Positions 41,297 through 49,422 of a stretch of 64,000 nt of DNA are shown here, one piece after another. This DNA comes from Amycolatopsis sp. cg9. GTDB lineage: Bacteria; Actinomycetota; Actinomycetes; Mycobacteriales; Pseudonocardiaceae. The notes beneath the pieces are model-generated. The model was not told the origin of the DNA. It made no database searches and worked only from the letters and a program-made list of their open reading frames with translations. The DNA is taken from the NCBI RefSeq assembly GCF_041346945.1, contig NZ_CP166850.1, forward strand, positions 2,418,001-2,482,000. Direction: 5' to 3'. Position 1 is the first letter of the stretch; each line of letters opens with the position of its first letter. The translations under genes were made by a program, and so were the position numbers.

Positions 41297-42235
41297 ATGA
41301 TCGAGGCAACCGGCCTCACCAAGCGGTACGGAAAGACACTGGCGGTGAACAACCTGTCGTTCTCCGTGTCCGCGGGTCAGGTCACCGGCTTCCTCGGCCC
41401 GAACGGGGCCGGCAAGTCCACCACCATGCGCATGATCCTCGGCCTGGACAACCCGACGGGCGGCCAGGTCACCATCGGGGGCAAGAAGTACCACGACCTC
41501 AAGGAGCCGCTGCGCACCGTCGGCGCGCTGCTCGACGCGAAGTGGGTGCACCCCAACCGCTCGGCGCGCGCCCACCTGCAGTGGATGGCGAAGTCCAACC
41601 GCATCCCGGCCGGCCGCGTCGACGAGGTGCTCGACACCGTCGGCCTGACGAGCGTCGCGGGCAAGCGCGCCGGCGGGTTCTCCCTCGGCATGTCGCAGCG
41701 GCTCGGCATCGCGGCCGCCCTGCTCGGCGACCCCGAGGTGCTGCTGTTCGACGAGCCGGTGAACGGCCTGGACCCCGAGGGCATCCTCTGGATCCGGAAG
41801 TTCATGCACCGGCTGGCCGAGGAAGGCCGCACCGTGTTCGTGTCGAGCCACCTGCTGTCGGAGATGGCGCTGACCGCGAGCAACCTCGTGGTGATCGGCC
41901 GGGGGCAGCTGATTTCGCAGTCGTCGACCCAGGACTTCGTCGCCCGCGCCGCGGAGAACACGGTCAAGGTCCGCTCGCCGCAGCTGGCCGAGCTCCGCGA
42001 CGCCCTCCAGCGCGCCAGCGCCGGCGTCACCGGCGACGACACCGGGCTCGTGGTGTCCGGGATGGACAGCGACAAGATCGGCGAGATCGCCGCCGCCAAC
42101 CGGATCGTGCTGCACGAGCTGAGCCCGCAGACCGGTTCGCTGGAGCAAGCCTTCATGCAGATCACCGGCGACTCCGTCGAGTACCACACCGGGCTCGACG
42201 CCGAGGCGCAGCACGTGCTCGAGTCCGCCAAGTAA
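41297..42235 (+). CDS. ABC transporter ATP-binding protein, first of tandem pair
   Basis: 312 residues from ATG 41297. Walker A GPNGAGKS is at 34-41. The signature is LGMSQRLGIA in place of LSGGQ, which is normal in this DrrA/BcrA-like branch. Walker B VLLFDEPVNGLDPEGI and the H-loop SSHLLSEM are complete. The C-terminal extension ends MQITGDSVEYHTGLDA. It is followed after 17 bases by its permease, then by a second copy of the same pair. These systems export antibiotics or lipids; the substrate is unknown. Confidence 0.92.
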   Translation: MIEATGLTKRYGKTLAVNNLSFSVSAGQVTGFLGPNGAGKSTTMRMILGLDNPTGGQVTIGGKKYHDLKEPLRTVGALLDAKWVHPNRSARAHLQWMAKSNRIPAGRVDEVLDTVGLTSVAGKRAGGFSLGMSQRLGIAAALLGDPEVLLFDEPVNGLDPEGILWIRKFMHRLAEEGRTVFVSSHLLSEMALTASNLVVIGRGQLISQSSTQDFVARAAENTVKVRSPQLAELRDALQRASAGVTGDDTGLVVSGMDSDKIGEIAAANRIVLHELSPQTGSLEQAFMQITGDSVEYHTGLDAEAQHVLESAK

Positions 42236-42252
42236 ACGGGGAAACCAAGATC

Positions 42253-43002
42253 ATGAACCTGCTCGCGGTAGAACGCATCAAGCTGTTCTCCACCCGCTCG
42301 CCGTGGTGGTGCGCCCTCATCGCCCTCGCACTGGGCATCGGCTTCGCCGCCATCATCTCCAGTGCGACGCCGGCCGACTCGCCGGTCACGCTGTCCGCCC
42401 TCCAGTTCGGCGGCACGCAGTTCGGGATCGCCGTCGTGATGGTGCTCGCCGCGCTCGCGGTGACCACCGAATACCGCTTCAACACCATCCGCACCACGTT
42501 CCAGGCGGTGCCGCACCGCTCGCCGGCGCTGGTCGCCAAGGCGGTCGTCGTCGCGCTGGTCGCGCTGGTGATCGGCGAGATCGCCGCGTTCGGCGCCCTC
42601 GGCCTCGGCATGCTCATGCGGCCGAACGACGGCATCGGCCTGCACTCCACGCAGGATTGGCTGAACGTCGCGGGTCTCGGCCCGGTGTTCGCCATCAGCG
42701 CGGTACTCGCCGTCGCCGTCGGGGTCCTGATCCGGCACAGCGCCGGCGCCATCGCCCTGCTGCTCATCTACAACCTGGCCGTGGAAGACCTGATCCAGCT
42801 GATCCCGAAGATCGGCGCCCACATCCACGAGTGGATGCCGTTCAACGTGGCCAACAAGTTCCTCCGCGGCTCCGCGGTCGTCGACGGCCCGTCGCCGTCG
42901 GACTCGCCGCTGAGCCCCGGCTGGGCGCTGGCGTACTTCGCCGGCATCGCGATCGTGTTCCTGCTCGTCGCACTCGGGGTGGCGAAGAAGCGGGACGCCT
43001 GA
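42253..43002 (+). CDS. ABC transporter permease, first of tandem pair
   Basis: 249 residues from ATG 42253. Six hydrophobic helices follow the conserved start MNLLAVERIKLFSTRSPWW. The protein ends with ALGVAKKRDA. It is paralogous to the permease at 44016 (VERIKLFSTRSPWW against AERIKLFSTRAPWW; both end in KKRDA or ARRDA). It is the membrane subunit for the ATPase upstream. A strong terminator follows 14 bases after the stop, separating it from the second pair. Confidence 0.9.
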   Translation: MNLLAVERIKLFSTRSPWWCALIALALGIGFAAIISSATPADSPVTLSALQFGGTQFGIAVVMVLAALAVTTEYRFNTIRTTFQAVPHRSPALVAKAVVVALVALVIGEIAAFGALGLGMLMRPNDGIGLHSTQDWLNVAGLGPVFAISAVLAVAVGVLIRHSAGAIALLLIYNLAVEDLIQLIPKIGAHIHEWMPFNVANKFLRGSAVVDGPSPSDSPLSPGWALAYFAGIAIVFLLVALGVAKKRDA

Positions 43003-43016
43003 GGGGTAACAGGGGA

Positions 43017-43067
43017 AAACACCGGATCCGGGTCGCGCTGTCGGGGGGCGACCCGGATCCGGTGTTT
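43017..43067 (+). terminator. Terminator between the two ABC pairs
   Basis: Perfect 20-base stem (43017-43036 with 43048-43067) and an 11-base loop, the right arm ending in GTGTTT. It starts 14 bases after the permease stop. Confidence 0.85.
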
Positions 43068-43104
43068 CGCAGTAGGCTCCCGGGGTGACGGGACGGGGGA
43101 GCGC

Positions 43105-44019
43105 ATGATCGAAGCGAGCGCGCTGACCAAGCGGTACGGCGCCACGACCGCGGTCGACGAGCTGACGTTCACCGCGCGGTCGGGGCGGGTCACCGGGTTC
43201 CTCGGCCCGAACGGCGCCGGCAAGTCCACGACGATGCGGCTGGTCCTCGGCCTCGACACGCCCGACGCGGGCACGGTGCTCGTCGACGGCACGCCGTACC
43301 GGCAGCTGCGGGATCCACTTCGGACGGTCGGCGCGATGCTGGACGCCACCTGGCGCCACCCCGGCCGCAGCGGGCGCGACCACCTGCGCTGGCTGGCCGC
43401 CACCAACGGCATCCCCGACAAGCGCGTCGACGAGGTGCTCGCGCTGGTCGGGCTGACGAGCGTCGGCAAGACCCGCGTCCTGCAGTACTCCCTCGGCATG
43501 CAGCAGCGGCTGGGGATCGCCGCCGCGATGCTCGGCGACCCGCGCGTGCTGCTGTTCGACGAGCCGGTCAACGGCCTCGACCCCGAGGGCATGGCCTGGA
43601 TCCGGCAGCTGCTGCACGCGCTGGCCGCCGAGGGCCGGACCGTGTTCGTGTCCAGCCACCTGCTGCCGGAGATGGCGCAGACCGCGCAGGACCTCGTGGT
43701 GATCGGCCGCGGCCGGCTCATCTACCAGGGCACGATGGCCGACTTCGTCGCGCGGACCAGCGAACACGGCGTGCGCGTGCGCACCCCGCACGCCGACGAG
43801 CTGCGGGCCGCGCTGACCGGGCAAGCCGAGTTCAGCGAGGCCGACGGCGCCTTCCTGGTGTCCGGATTGGACAGTGACCGGATCGGGCAGCTCGCCTTCG
43901 ACGCGGGCGCGACGCTGCACGAGCTGAGCCCGATCACCGGCTCGCTGGAGCAGGCCTACCTCGACCTCACCCGCGAATCCGTCGAGTTCGCGGGGCCGGC
44001 TTCGGAGGCGACCCGATGA
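43105..44019 (+). CDS. ABC transporter ATP-binding protein, second of tandem pair
   Basis: 304 residues from ATG 43105. Walker A GPNGAGKS at 34-41, signature LGMQQRLGIA, Walker B VLLFDEPVNGLDPEGM, H-loop SSHLLPEM. It is a clear paralogue of the gene at 41297, with the same domain order and C-terminal end (LDLTRESVEFAG). Its stop overlaps the permease start as ATGA. The pair was probably produced by duplication of the operon upstream, then drifted. Confidence 0.92.
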   Translation: MIEASALTKRYGATTAVDELTFTARSGRVTGFLGPNGAGKSTTMRLVLGLDTPDAGTVLVDGTPYRQLRDPLRTVGAMLDATWRHPGRSGRDHLRWLAATNGIPDKRVDEVLALVGLTSVGKTRVLQYSLGMQQRLGIAAAMLGDPRVLLFDEPVNGLDPEGMAWIRQLLHALAAEGRTVFVSSHLLPEMAQTAQDLVVIGRGRLIYQGTMADFVARTSEHGVRVRTPHADELRAALTGQAEFSEADGAFLVSGLDSDRIGQLAFDAGATLHELSPITGSLEQAYLDLTRESVEFAGPASEATR

Positions 44020-44771
44020 TCACCAACCTCCTCCGCGCCGAGCGCATCAAGCTGTTCAGCACGCGCGCGCCCTGGTGGTGCCTGTCGATCGCGTTCGTCG
44101 CGCCGCTCGGCTTCACCGCGCTGTTCTTCGCGCTGGCCGGGCCGGAGATCCCGGCGACCGTCGGCAACACCCAGCTCGCGAGCGGCAACGGCCGGACCGT
44201 GCTGCTCGTCCTCGCGATCCTCGCGACGGCGTCGGAGTTCAACTGGGGCACCATGCGGCTGACCTTCCAGGCGGTGCCGAGCCGGGTGCCCGCGCTGCTG
44301 GCGAAGCTGGCGGTCCTCGCCGCGGTCGGCGCGGTGCTCGGGCTGGTCGTCGGCTTCGGCTCGTGGGGGCTCGCGTCGCTGGTGCAGCCGGACGCCGACC
44401 TCGCGCTGCACTCGAGCGCGGACTGGCGCTCGGTGCTCGGCCAGAGCCTGACGTTCCTGTTCACCGCGGTGGCCGGGGTCGGCGTCGCGCTCCTGCTGCG
44501 CAGCGTCGCCTTCGGGCTGACGGTGGTGCTCGTCTGGACCCAGGTGCTCGAAGGCCTGGTGATCCTCATCCCGGGCGCCGGGCGGCACATCTACCAGTGG
44601 ATGCCGTTCCACGCCGCCGACGAGTTCGTCGGGGCGGGCGGGTTCGCCGCGGGGCCGCTGCAGCTGCCGTCCGCGCCGCTCGGCCCGTGGGGCTACCTCG
44701 GTTACTTCGCGGCGATCACCGTTGCCCTGTTCGTGGCCGGCGTGCTCGTCACGGCACGGCGCGACGCCTGA
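44016..44771 (+). CDS. ABC transporter permease, second of tandem pair
   Basis: 251 residues from ATG 44016. Six membrane helices after MITNLLRAERIKLFSTRAPWW, ending AGVLVTARRDA. It is the membrane partner of the ATPase upstream (4-base overlap) and paralogous to the permease at 42253. No terminator is seen right after it; an AT-rich stretch (about 44800-44890) separates it from the next gene. Confidence 0.9.
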   Translation: MITNLLRAERIKLFSTRAPWWCLSIAFVAPLGFTALFFALAGPEIPATVGNTQLASGNGRTVLLVLAILATASEFNWGTMRLTFQAVPSRVPALLAKLAVLAAVGAVLGLVVGFGSWGLASLVQPDADLALHSSADWRSVLGQSLTFLFTAVAGVGVALLLRSVAFGLTVVLVWTQVLEGLVILIPGAGRHIYQWMPFHAADEFVGAGGFAAGPLQLPSAPLGPWGYLGYFAAITVALFVAGVLVTARRDA

Positions 44772-44773
44772 GC

Positions 44774-44914
44774 GTGACCGCGGTCTCGGTACCTCAAAAA
44801 CCTTTGTTAAAAGAAGATGAAACCCCTGTGGCTTCTCTCACAGCCACCGGACATACTGCTATGACCAGGCAATATTCGTAAGAGAGAGCGTGCCGGACCC
44901 GTCTGAGCTCCCCT
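44774..44914 (+). other. AT-rich spacer with a possible 35-codon frame
   Basis: Bases 44774-44881 form an open frame of 35 codons from GTG, but with codon use unlike its neighbours and no ribosome site. GC content is clearly lower than around it. More likely it is the promoter/leader of the next gene; AATATT at 44870-44875 may be its -10. The region deserves RNA evidence before any call. Confidence 0.35.
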
Positions 44915-44925
44915 GGAGGTGATCC
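44915..44925 (+). promoter_or_regulatory. Full-length Shine-Dalgarno site
   Basis: GGAGGTGATCC is complementary to 11 bases of the 3' end of 16S rRNA. Its GGAGG core is 6 bases before TTG 44926, which decides that start over GTG 44932. Confidence 0.75.
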
Positions 44926-45501
44926 TTGACGGTGGACACCGGTCAAGAATTGGGCAGTACGATTCCGCGAGCTCGCGTCGAAGACGACGCTCCTCAGCTC
45001 GAACCCATGCTGGACCTCGAATGGTCGCGGGCGATCGAACTCCCGCGCGCCGCCATGACCGCGGCGACGCCCGCCGAACTCCGCCGGGCGTGGGTGCACC
45101 GCGCACCCGAAGACCGTGTCCTGGCCCTGTTCCGCGCTTCGGCCGGGATGGCGGGCCCGATCCCCGCGCCGTGGTGGCTGCGGGCGGTGGCGGACGGAAC
45201 CCTCGATTCGCGGGAACAGGGGTTCCGCGTCGAGGACCGGATCGCGCAACTGCTCGGCAGGCGCCCGGGCTGGGAATTCGTCCCGTGGGCCGCGGACGGC
45301 GAATCCGGTTACTGGGAGTTCATGCCGTCCGAACGCGGGAAATCGGGACACGCGATTCCCACGACGGTCATGAACACCGATCGGCACCCGGGCTGGATCG
45401 ACGTCCTGCCGGCCCACAGCGGCCGGACCCCGGACCCGATCGCCATCGCCGGGCTGGCGGGGCTGCGGTCTCGGCTCGGGGAGCTCGAAGCCGTTCGTTA
45501 A
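44926..45501 (+). CDS. Hypothetical protein upstream of trmB
   Basis: 191 residues from TTG 44926, placed by the full-length ribosome site. No family is recognised. It has an acidic N-terminus, then LDLEWSRAIELPRAAMTAAT, a Trp-rich stretch (PAPWWLRAVADG, PGWEFVPWAADGESGYWEFM) and ends with LAGLRSRLGELEAVR. No signal peptide or membrane helix. trmB begins 9 bases after its stop, so the two are co-transcribed. Function unknown. Confidence 0.75.
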   Translation: MTVDTGQELGSTIPRARVEDDAPQLEPMLDLEWSRAIELPRAAMTAATPAELRRAWVHRAPEDRVLALFRASAGMAGPIPAPWWLRAVADGTLDSREQGFRVEDRIAQLLGRRPGWEFVPWAADGESGYWEFMPSERGKSGHAIPTTVMNTDRHPGWIDVLPAHSGRTPDPIAIAGLAGLRSRLGELEAVR

Positions 45502-45510
45502 CCTCGGTGG

Positions 45511-46209
45511 GTGGAAAACGAGCACCAACCGCGGCTGCGCAGCGTCGTCAGCTACGTCAAGCGCGGCGGCCGGATGACCGTGGGGCAGCAACGCGCGTGG
45601 GACGAACTGTGGCCGGAAGTCGGCCGCACGGTCGGTGAGCTGCCCGCCGGGGCGCTGGACTTCACGGCGTGGTTCGGCCGCGAGGCGCCGGTGATGCTGG
45701 AGATCGGCTCCGGCATGGGCGAGACGACGTCGCAGCTGGCCGCCGCGGCCCCCGAGCTGAACTACGTAGCGGCCGAGGTCTACGACCCGGGCCTCGGCCA
45801 GCTGATGCTGCGCGCCGAAAAGCTGGGCGTCGAGAACCTGCGGCTGCTGCACGGCGACGCCGTCGTGCTGTTGACCGAGCACGTCGAGCCGGACACGCTG
45901 CACGGCGTCCGGCTGTTCTTCCCGGACCCGTGGCCGAAGAAGAAGCACCACAAGCGGCGGATCGTGTCGCCGTCGTTCGCCGCGCTCGTGGCGTCGCGGC
46001 TCGCGCCCGGCGGCACCTTCCACCTGGCGACCGACTGGGAGAACTACGCCGAGCAGATGCTGGAGGTCTGCTCCGCCGAGCCCGCGCTGAAGAACCGGTA
46101 CGACGGCTGGGCGCCGCGGCCGGAGTGGCGGCCGGTGACCAAGTTCGAGCAGCGCGCCGACGTCGAGGGCCGCGTGTCGCACGACCTCATCTTCGAAAAG
46201 CGGTCGTGA
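45511..46209 (+). CDS. trmB: tRNA (guanine-N7-)-methyltransferase
   Basis: 232 residues from GTG 45511. It methylates G46 in the variable loop of tRNAs with S-adenosylmethionine. Motif I EIGSGMGE, AAEVYDPGLGQL and the TrmB fingerprint FFPDPWPKKKHHKRR are complete, then HLATDWENYAEQM and the end TKFEQRADVEGR. A hairpin overlaps the stop codon and should end the transcript. The pair with a hypothetical gene upstream is tight (9 bases). Confidence 0.95.
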   Translation: MENEHQPRLRSVVSYVKRGGRMTVGQQRAWDELWPEVGRTVGELPAGALDFTAWFGREAPVMLEIGSGMGETTSQLAAAAPELNYVAAEVYDPGLGQLMLRAEKLGVENLRLLHGDAVVLLTEHVEPDTLHGVRLFFPDPWPKKKHHKRRIVSPSFAALVASRLAPGGTFHLATDWENYAEQMLEVCSAEPALKNRYDGWAPRPEWRPVTKFEQRADVEGRVSHDLIFEKRS

Positions 46210-46249
46210 GTGCGTAGCAGTGTTCTGACACTGTTACGCACTCACGACC
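46202..46249. terminator. Hairpin between trmB and the FtsX permease gene
   Basis: Arms 46202-46223 and 46228-46249 pair over 22 bases with one mismatch and a TCTG loop. The left arm includes the trmB stop codon. It can end both convergent transcripts (trmB and 46302). Confidence 0.75.
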
Positions 46250-46301
46250 TCCCTCTTACCCCCGGTGTTCGCCCCTCCCCCGACAGAGGGGCGAACGTCC
46301 G

Positions 46302-48551
46302 TTACTCGTCGGCCAGCGGTTCGGCCTGGACCCGCTTCAGGGCGGGCGTGCAGACCGACGCGCCGAGCAGGGCCACGCCGACGCCGAGCACGACCGGCGC
46401 CAGCAGCCACGGGCTGAGCACGATGCCCCGCTCGTCGACCATGCTGTAGAGCCCAACGCCGACCAGCACCCCGACGATTCCCGCGCCGATGGTGGCGACC
46501 AGCGCCGGCAGCGCGGCCTCCATCCGCAGCGCCCTCGCCAGCACCCGGACCGGCGTGCCGGCCGCCATCAGCGCCCCGAAGGTGCGGCGGCGGTCCATCA
46601 CCGAGCCCGCGGTCGCGACCGCGGCGCTGCAGCCGGCCAGGACGCCGGCGGCGATCAGCCCGATCACCGTGACCCGGCGCAGGTCGCCGAGCTCGGTCTG
46701 CTGGTTGAACAGGTACTGGTCCCGGCTGCCGATCTCCTCACCGGCGGCCGGTCCGGCCAGCGCCGTCCGGACGATCTCGCGGTTCGCGTCGGTGCTCGGC
46801 GCGACGACCGTGACGTACTTCGGCGCGAAGCCGTCCGGCAGCGCGGCCGGGTCGATGATCGACGTGCTGGACAGGTCCGAGTCGGGGAGGTGGACGGCTT
46901 CGGCCCGCGTCCCCGACTTGACGGCCACCGCCGGCCCTTCCCAGTTGTCGGTGAGCTTGTACTGCGCCAGGTCGAGCGCCGAGTCGCCGAAGACGGCCGG
47001 ACCGCCCGTGCAGTTCTCCGCGGTGAGCCCGAACCGGGTCAGCTTGACGGCGTCGGCGCAGGTCATCACCAGTGCGCGGTGGCCGGTGCGGTTGTTCCCC
47101 TCGCCCTGGACGAGGTAGACCTCGCCGACCGCGACCGCCTTCTCGGCCTGCCCGTACTTCTGCAGCGACGCGTTGGCCTGGTCGACGATCTTGCTCGCGT
47201 GCTGGCCGTCGGTGTCGACGTAGAGCACGGAGTCCTGGAAGGACCGCCCGCCGCCGGCCATCGACTCGAACGTCGGCAGCAGCGTCAGGGCCATCGACCC
47301 GGCGAACACCGCGAGCACGATCCCGGCCGACGCGCGGTAGGCGCCCTTCGGGTCGTCGCGCAGGCGGCGGCCGGCGAGCAGCGCGGACGGGCGCCGCCAG
47401 ATCCGGACGAACGTGCCGCCGACCGCCGACGTCACCCACGGCCCGACGATCGCGGCCGAGCCGACCAGCAGGAACAGGCCCGCCATGACCATGGTGATGC
47501 CGCCGGAGTCCTTCGCCGTCGTCACCGCGACGAGGAAGAACAACCCGGCCGCGGGCAGCGCCAGCAGGCGCCACCAGCGCAGCGGCTTCTTCGTGTGGCC
47601 GCCGGTCGCGAACAGCGGGTTCTTCAGCACGCGGCGCAGGCCGAGGATGCCGGCCAGCACCACGAGCACCGGGATGGCCACGACGATGAACACCGTCAGG
47701 CCGACCGGCAGCGTGAAGTCGGCCGCCAGCCAGGTACCGCCCGCCCACGGGACGAACGACGCGAGGCCGTGCAGCGCCGGGCTGATGAGCAGGCCGAGCA
47801 GCGCACCGATGCCGGCGGACAACGTCGTTTCGGCGGCCACCATGTTGGTGACCTGCCCCGGGGTCGCGCCGGCCAGCCGGATCGCGGCGAGCCGCCGTTC
47901 CCGCCGGGCCGCGGTCAGCCGCGCCGAGGACGCCACCAGCACCAGGCTCGGCACCAGCAGCACGATGATCCCGACCCAGGACAGCAGCATGAGCAGGGGA
48001 TCCGGGCTCGCCTTGCCGCCGGGGAAGCCCGGGGTCGGGTTGGCGCTCTCCGGCATCGCGTCCGCGGTGTGCCCGGTGAGCGCGACGAGCTGTTCCGGGA
48101 AGCGGAGGCCGTCCTCGCCGATGGCGCCGACGGGCCGGCCGAACCGGTCGCCGAGCTGGTCGGCCGGGTGGCCCTGGAGCAGCCGGCCGAGCGCGGGCGA
48201 CACGACGGTCTCGCCCGGTCCCGGCAGCTGCGGCACCCCCGGCGGGAGCTGGACACCGGCCGCGGTCGCGCCCGGCGGCAGCGCGACGTCGACGCGCGTG
48301 ATCTGCCGGCCGTCGAAGTAGTCCTTCGAGGAGCTGAACAGCAGCTTGACCGGGGCGTCGGTCGAGCGGCTGTAGAAGTGTTCGCCCTGCCAGAGGGCGC
48401 GTTGCTCGCGGTTCTGCGTGGCGAACGGCAGCGTCGCCAGCAGCAGCACCAGCCCGGTCGCGACGGCCACCCCGATCGCGGTGAGGATCGCCGACGTCCG
48501 GGTCCGCCGGTCGACCTTCAGCACCCGCAGGGCGATCTGGAGCGAGTTCAC
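46302..48551 (-). CDS. ABC transporter permease, FtsX/MacB type
   Basis: 749 residues from GTG 48551. Two FtsX modules are present: a helix at the N-terminus (ILTAIGVAVATGLVLLLATL), a long extracellular domain, membrane groups about 235-420, a second extracellular domain (about 490-640) and a C-terminal set (VIGLIAAGVLAGCSAAVATA onward). The module motif RRTFGALMAAGTP is present. It is the membrane subunit for the ATPase whose gene overlaps its start as GTGA. The two-component system divergent from it is the probable regulator. Such systems sense or export peptides or lipids. Confidence 0.9.
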   Translation of the reverse strand: MNSLQIALRVLKVDRRTRTSAILTAIGVAVATGLVLLLATLPFATQNREQRALWQGEHFYSRSTDAPVKLLFSSSKDYFDGRQITRVDVALPPGATAAGVQLPPGVPQLPGPGETVVSPALGRLLQGHPADQLGDRFGRPVGAIGEDGLRFPEQLVALTGHTADAMPESANPTPGFPGGKASPDPLLMLLSWVGIIVLLVPSLVLVASSARLTAARRERRLAAIRLAGATPGQVTNMVAAETTLSAGIGALLGLLISPALHGLASFVPWAGGTWLAADFTLPVGLTVFIVVAIPVLVVLAGILGLRRVLKNPLFATGGHTKKPLRWWRLLALPAAGLFFLVAVTTAKDSGGITMVMAGLFLLVGSAAIVGPWVTSAVGGTFVRIWRRPSALLAGRRLRDDPKGAYRASAGIVLAVFAGSMALTLLPTFESMAGGGRSFQDSVLYVDTDGQHASKIVDQANASLQKYGQAEKAVAVGEVYLVQGEGNNRTGHRALVMTCADAVKLTRFGLTAENCTGGPAVFGDSALDLAQYKLTDNWEGPAVAVKSGTRAEAVHLPDSDLSSTSIIDPAALPDGFAPKYVTVVAPSTDANREIVRTALAGPAAGEEIGSRDQYLFNQQTELGDLRRVTVIGLIAAGVLAGCSAAVATAGSVMDRRRTFGALMAAGTPVRVLARALRMEAALPALVATIGAGIVGVLVGVGLYSMVDERGIVLSPWLLAPVVLGVGVALLGASVCTPALKRVQAEPLADE

Positions 48552-49249
48552 GCCGCCTGCCTCGTCGCGATCAGGCCGTCGCGGATGGCGACGGTCTTCG
48601 GCATCGACTCGGCCAGCTCGCGGTCGTGCGTCACCACGATCACCGCGGCGCCCGTCTCGTGGGCGGCGCCCAGCAGGGCGTCCATCGTCTCGCGGCCGGT
48701 GCGCGTGTCGAGCGCGCCGGTCGGCTCGTCGGCGAAGATCACCTTCGGCCGGTGGGTCAGCGCCCGCGCGATGGCGACGCGCTGGGCCTCGCCGCCGGAC
48801 AGCTCGCCGGGGCGGCGCTTCTCCTTGCCGGCCAGGCCGAGGCGCGAAAGCCACTGGCGGCCGGCGTCGATGGCCTCCTTGCGGCCGAGCCCGGCCAGCA
48901 GCGACGGCAACGCGACGTTCTCTTCGGCCGACAGCTCGGCGACCAGCATCCCGGACTGGAAGACGAAGCCGAACTCGGTGCGGCGCAGCTCGCTGCGCTT
49001 CTTCTCGCCGAGGTGGTCGATCCGCTGCCCGGCCAGGAAGATCTGCCCGTCGTCGGCCCGGAGGATCCCGGCCAGCACGTGCAGCAGCGACGTCTTGCCC
49101 GAGCCGGAGGGGCCGACGATGGCGACGGCGTCCCGCGGCTGGATGTCGATGTCGATGCCGGCCAGGGCGTACTGGGCGCCGTAGCGCTTCACCAGCCCCC
49201 GGCCGGACAGCACCGGGCCGTTGGTCCACTGTGGAGTGTTCGGGTCCAC
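48548..49249 (-). CDS. ABC transporter ATP-binding protein, MacB/LolD type
   Basis: 233 residues from GTG 49249, preceded by GGGAGAA. Walker A GPSGSGKT is at 46-53, signature LSGGEAQR, Walker B VIFADEPTGALD and H-loop VTHDREL are complete. The FtsX-type permease overlaps at the 3' end. The promoter is divergent with the sensor kinase and has a 16-bp perfect palindrome. Confidence 0.93.
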   Translation of the reverse strand: MDPNTPQWTNGPVLSGRGLVKRYGAQYALAGIDIDIQPRDAVAIVGPSGSGKTSLLHVLAGILRADDGQIFLAGQRIDHLGEKKRSELRRTEFGFVFQSGMLVAELSAEENVALPSLLAGLGRKEAIDAGRQWLSRLGLAGKEKRRPGELSGGEAQRVAIARALTHRPKVIFADEPTGALDTRTGRETMDALLGAAHETGAAVIVVTHDRELAESMPKTVAIRDGLIATRQAA

Positions 49250-49348
49250 GAGGTTCTCCCTGTCGGTTCGGATCTTGGTGCCGATGAGCTTCGCGGAGAT
49301 CGAGGGGTGTCCACTTCGGGCAGACGGCCAGTCACGCCCCGGCCCGCA

Positions 49349-49364
49349 TCGGCCGATCGGCCGA
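49349..49364. promoter_or_regulatory. Perfect 16-bp palindrome in the ABC/kinase divergent promoter
   Basis: TCGGCCGATCGGCCGA (49349-49364) is its own reverse complement. It lies 100 bases before the ATPase start and 59 before the kinase start, so it is a good candidate for the response regulator site. A weaker AACGT/ACGTT repeat overlaps the kinase start. Confidence 0.5.
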
Positions 49365-49422
49365 GGGAGCACGAGCCGGTCGGCCAAGGTGCGAACGCAC
49401 GCGGATCCTCTAACGTCACGTT

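Noticed and set aside
41377..43920. Very long open frame on the minus strand across the ABC genes
   Set aside because: It is Arg/Ala/Gly-rich with no motif and lies opposite well-recognised ABC proteins; typical of high-GC antisense frames.
44774..44881. 35-residue peptide gene
   Set aside because: No ribosome site, and codon use differs from all neighbours; kept only as an AT-rich spacer.
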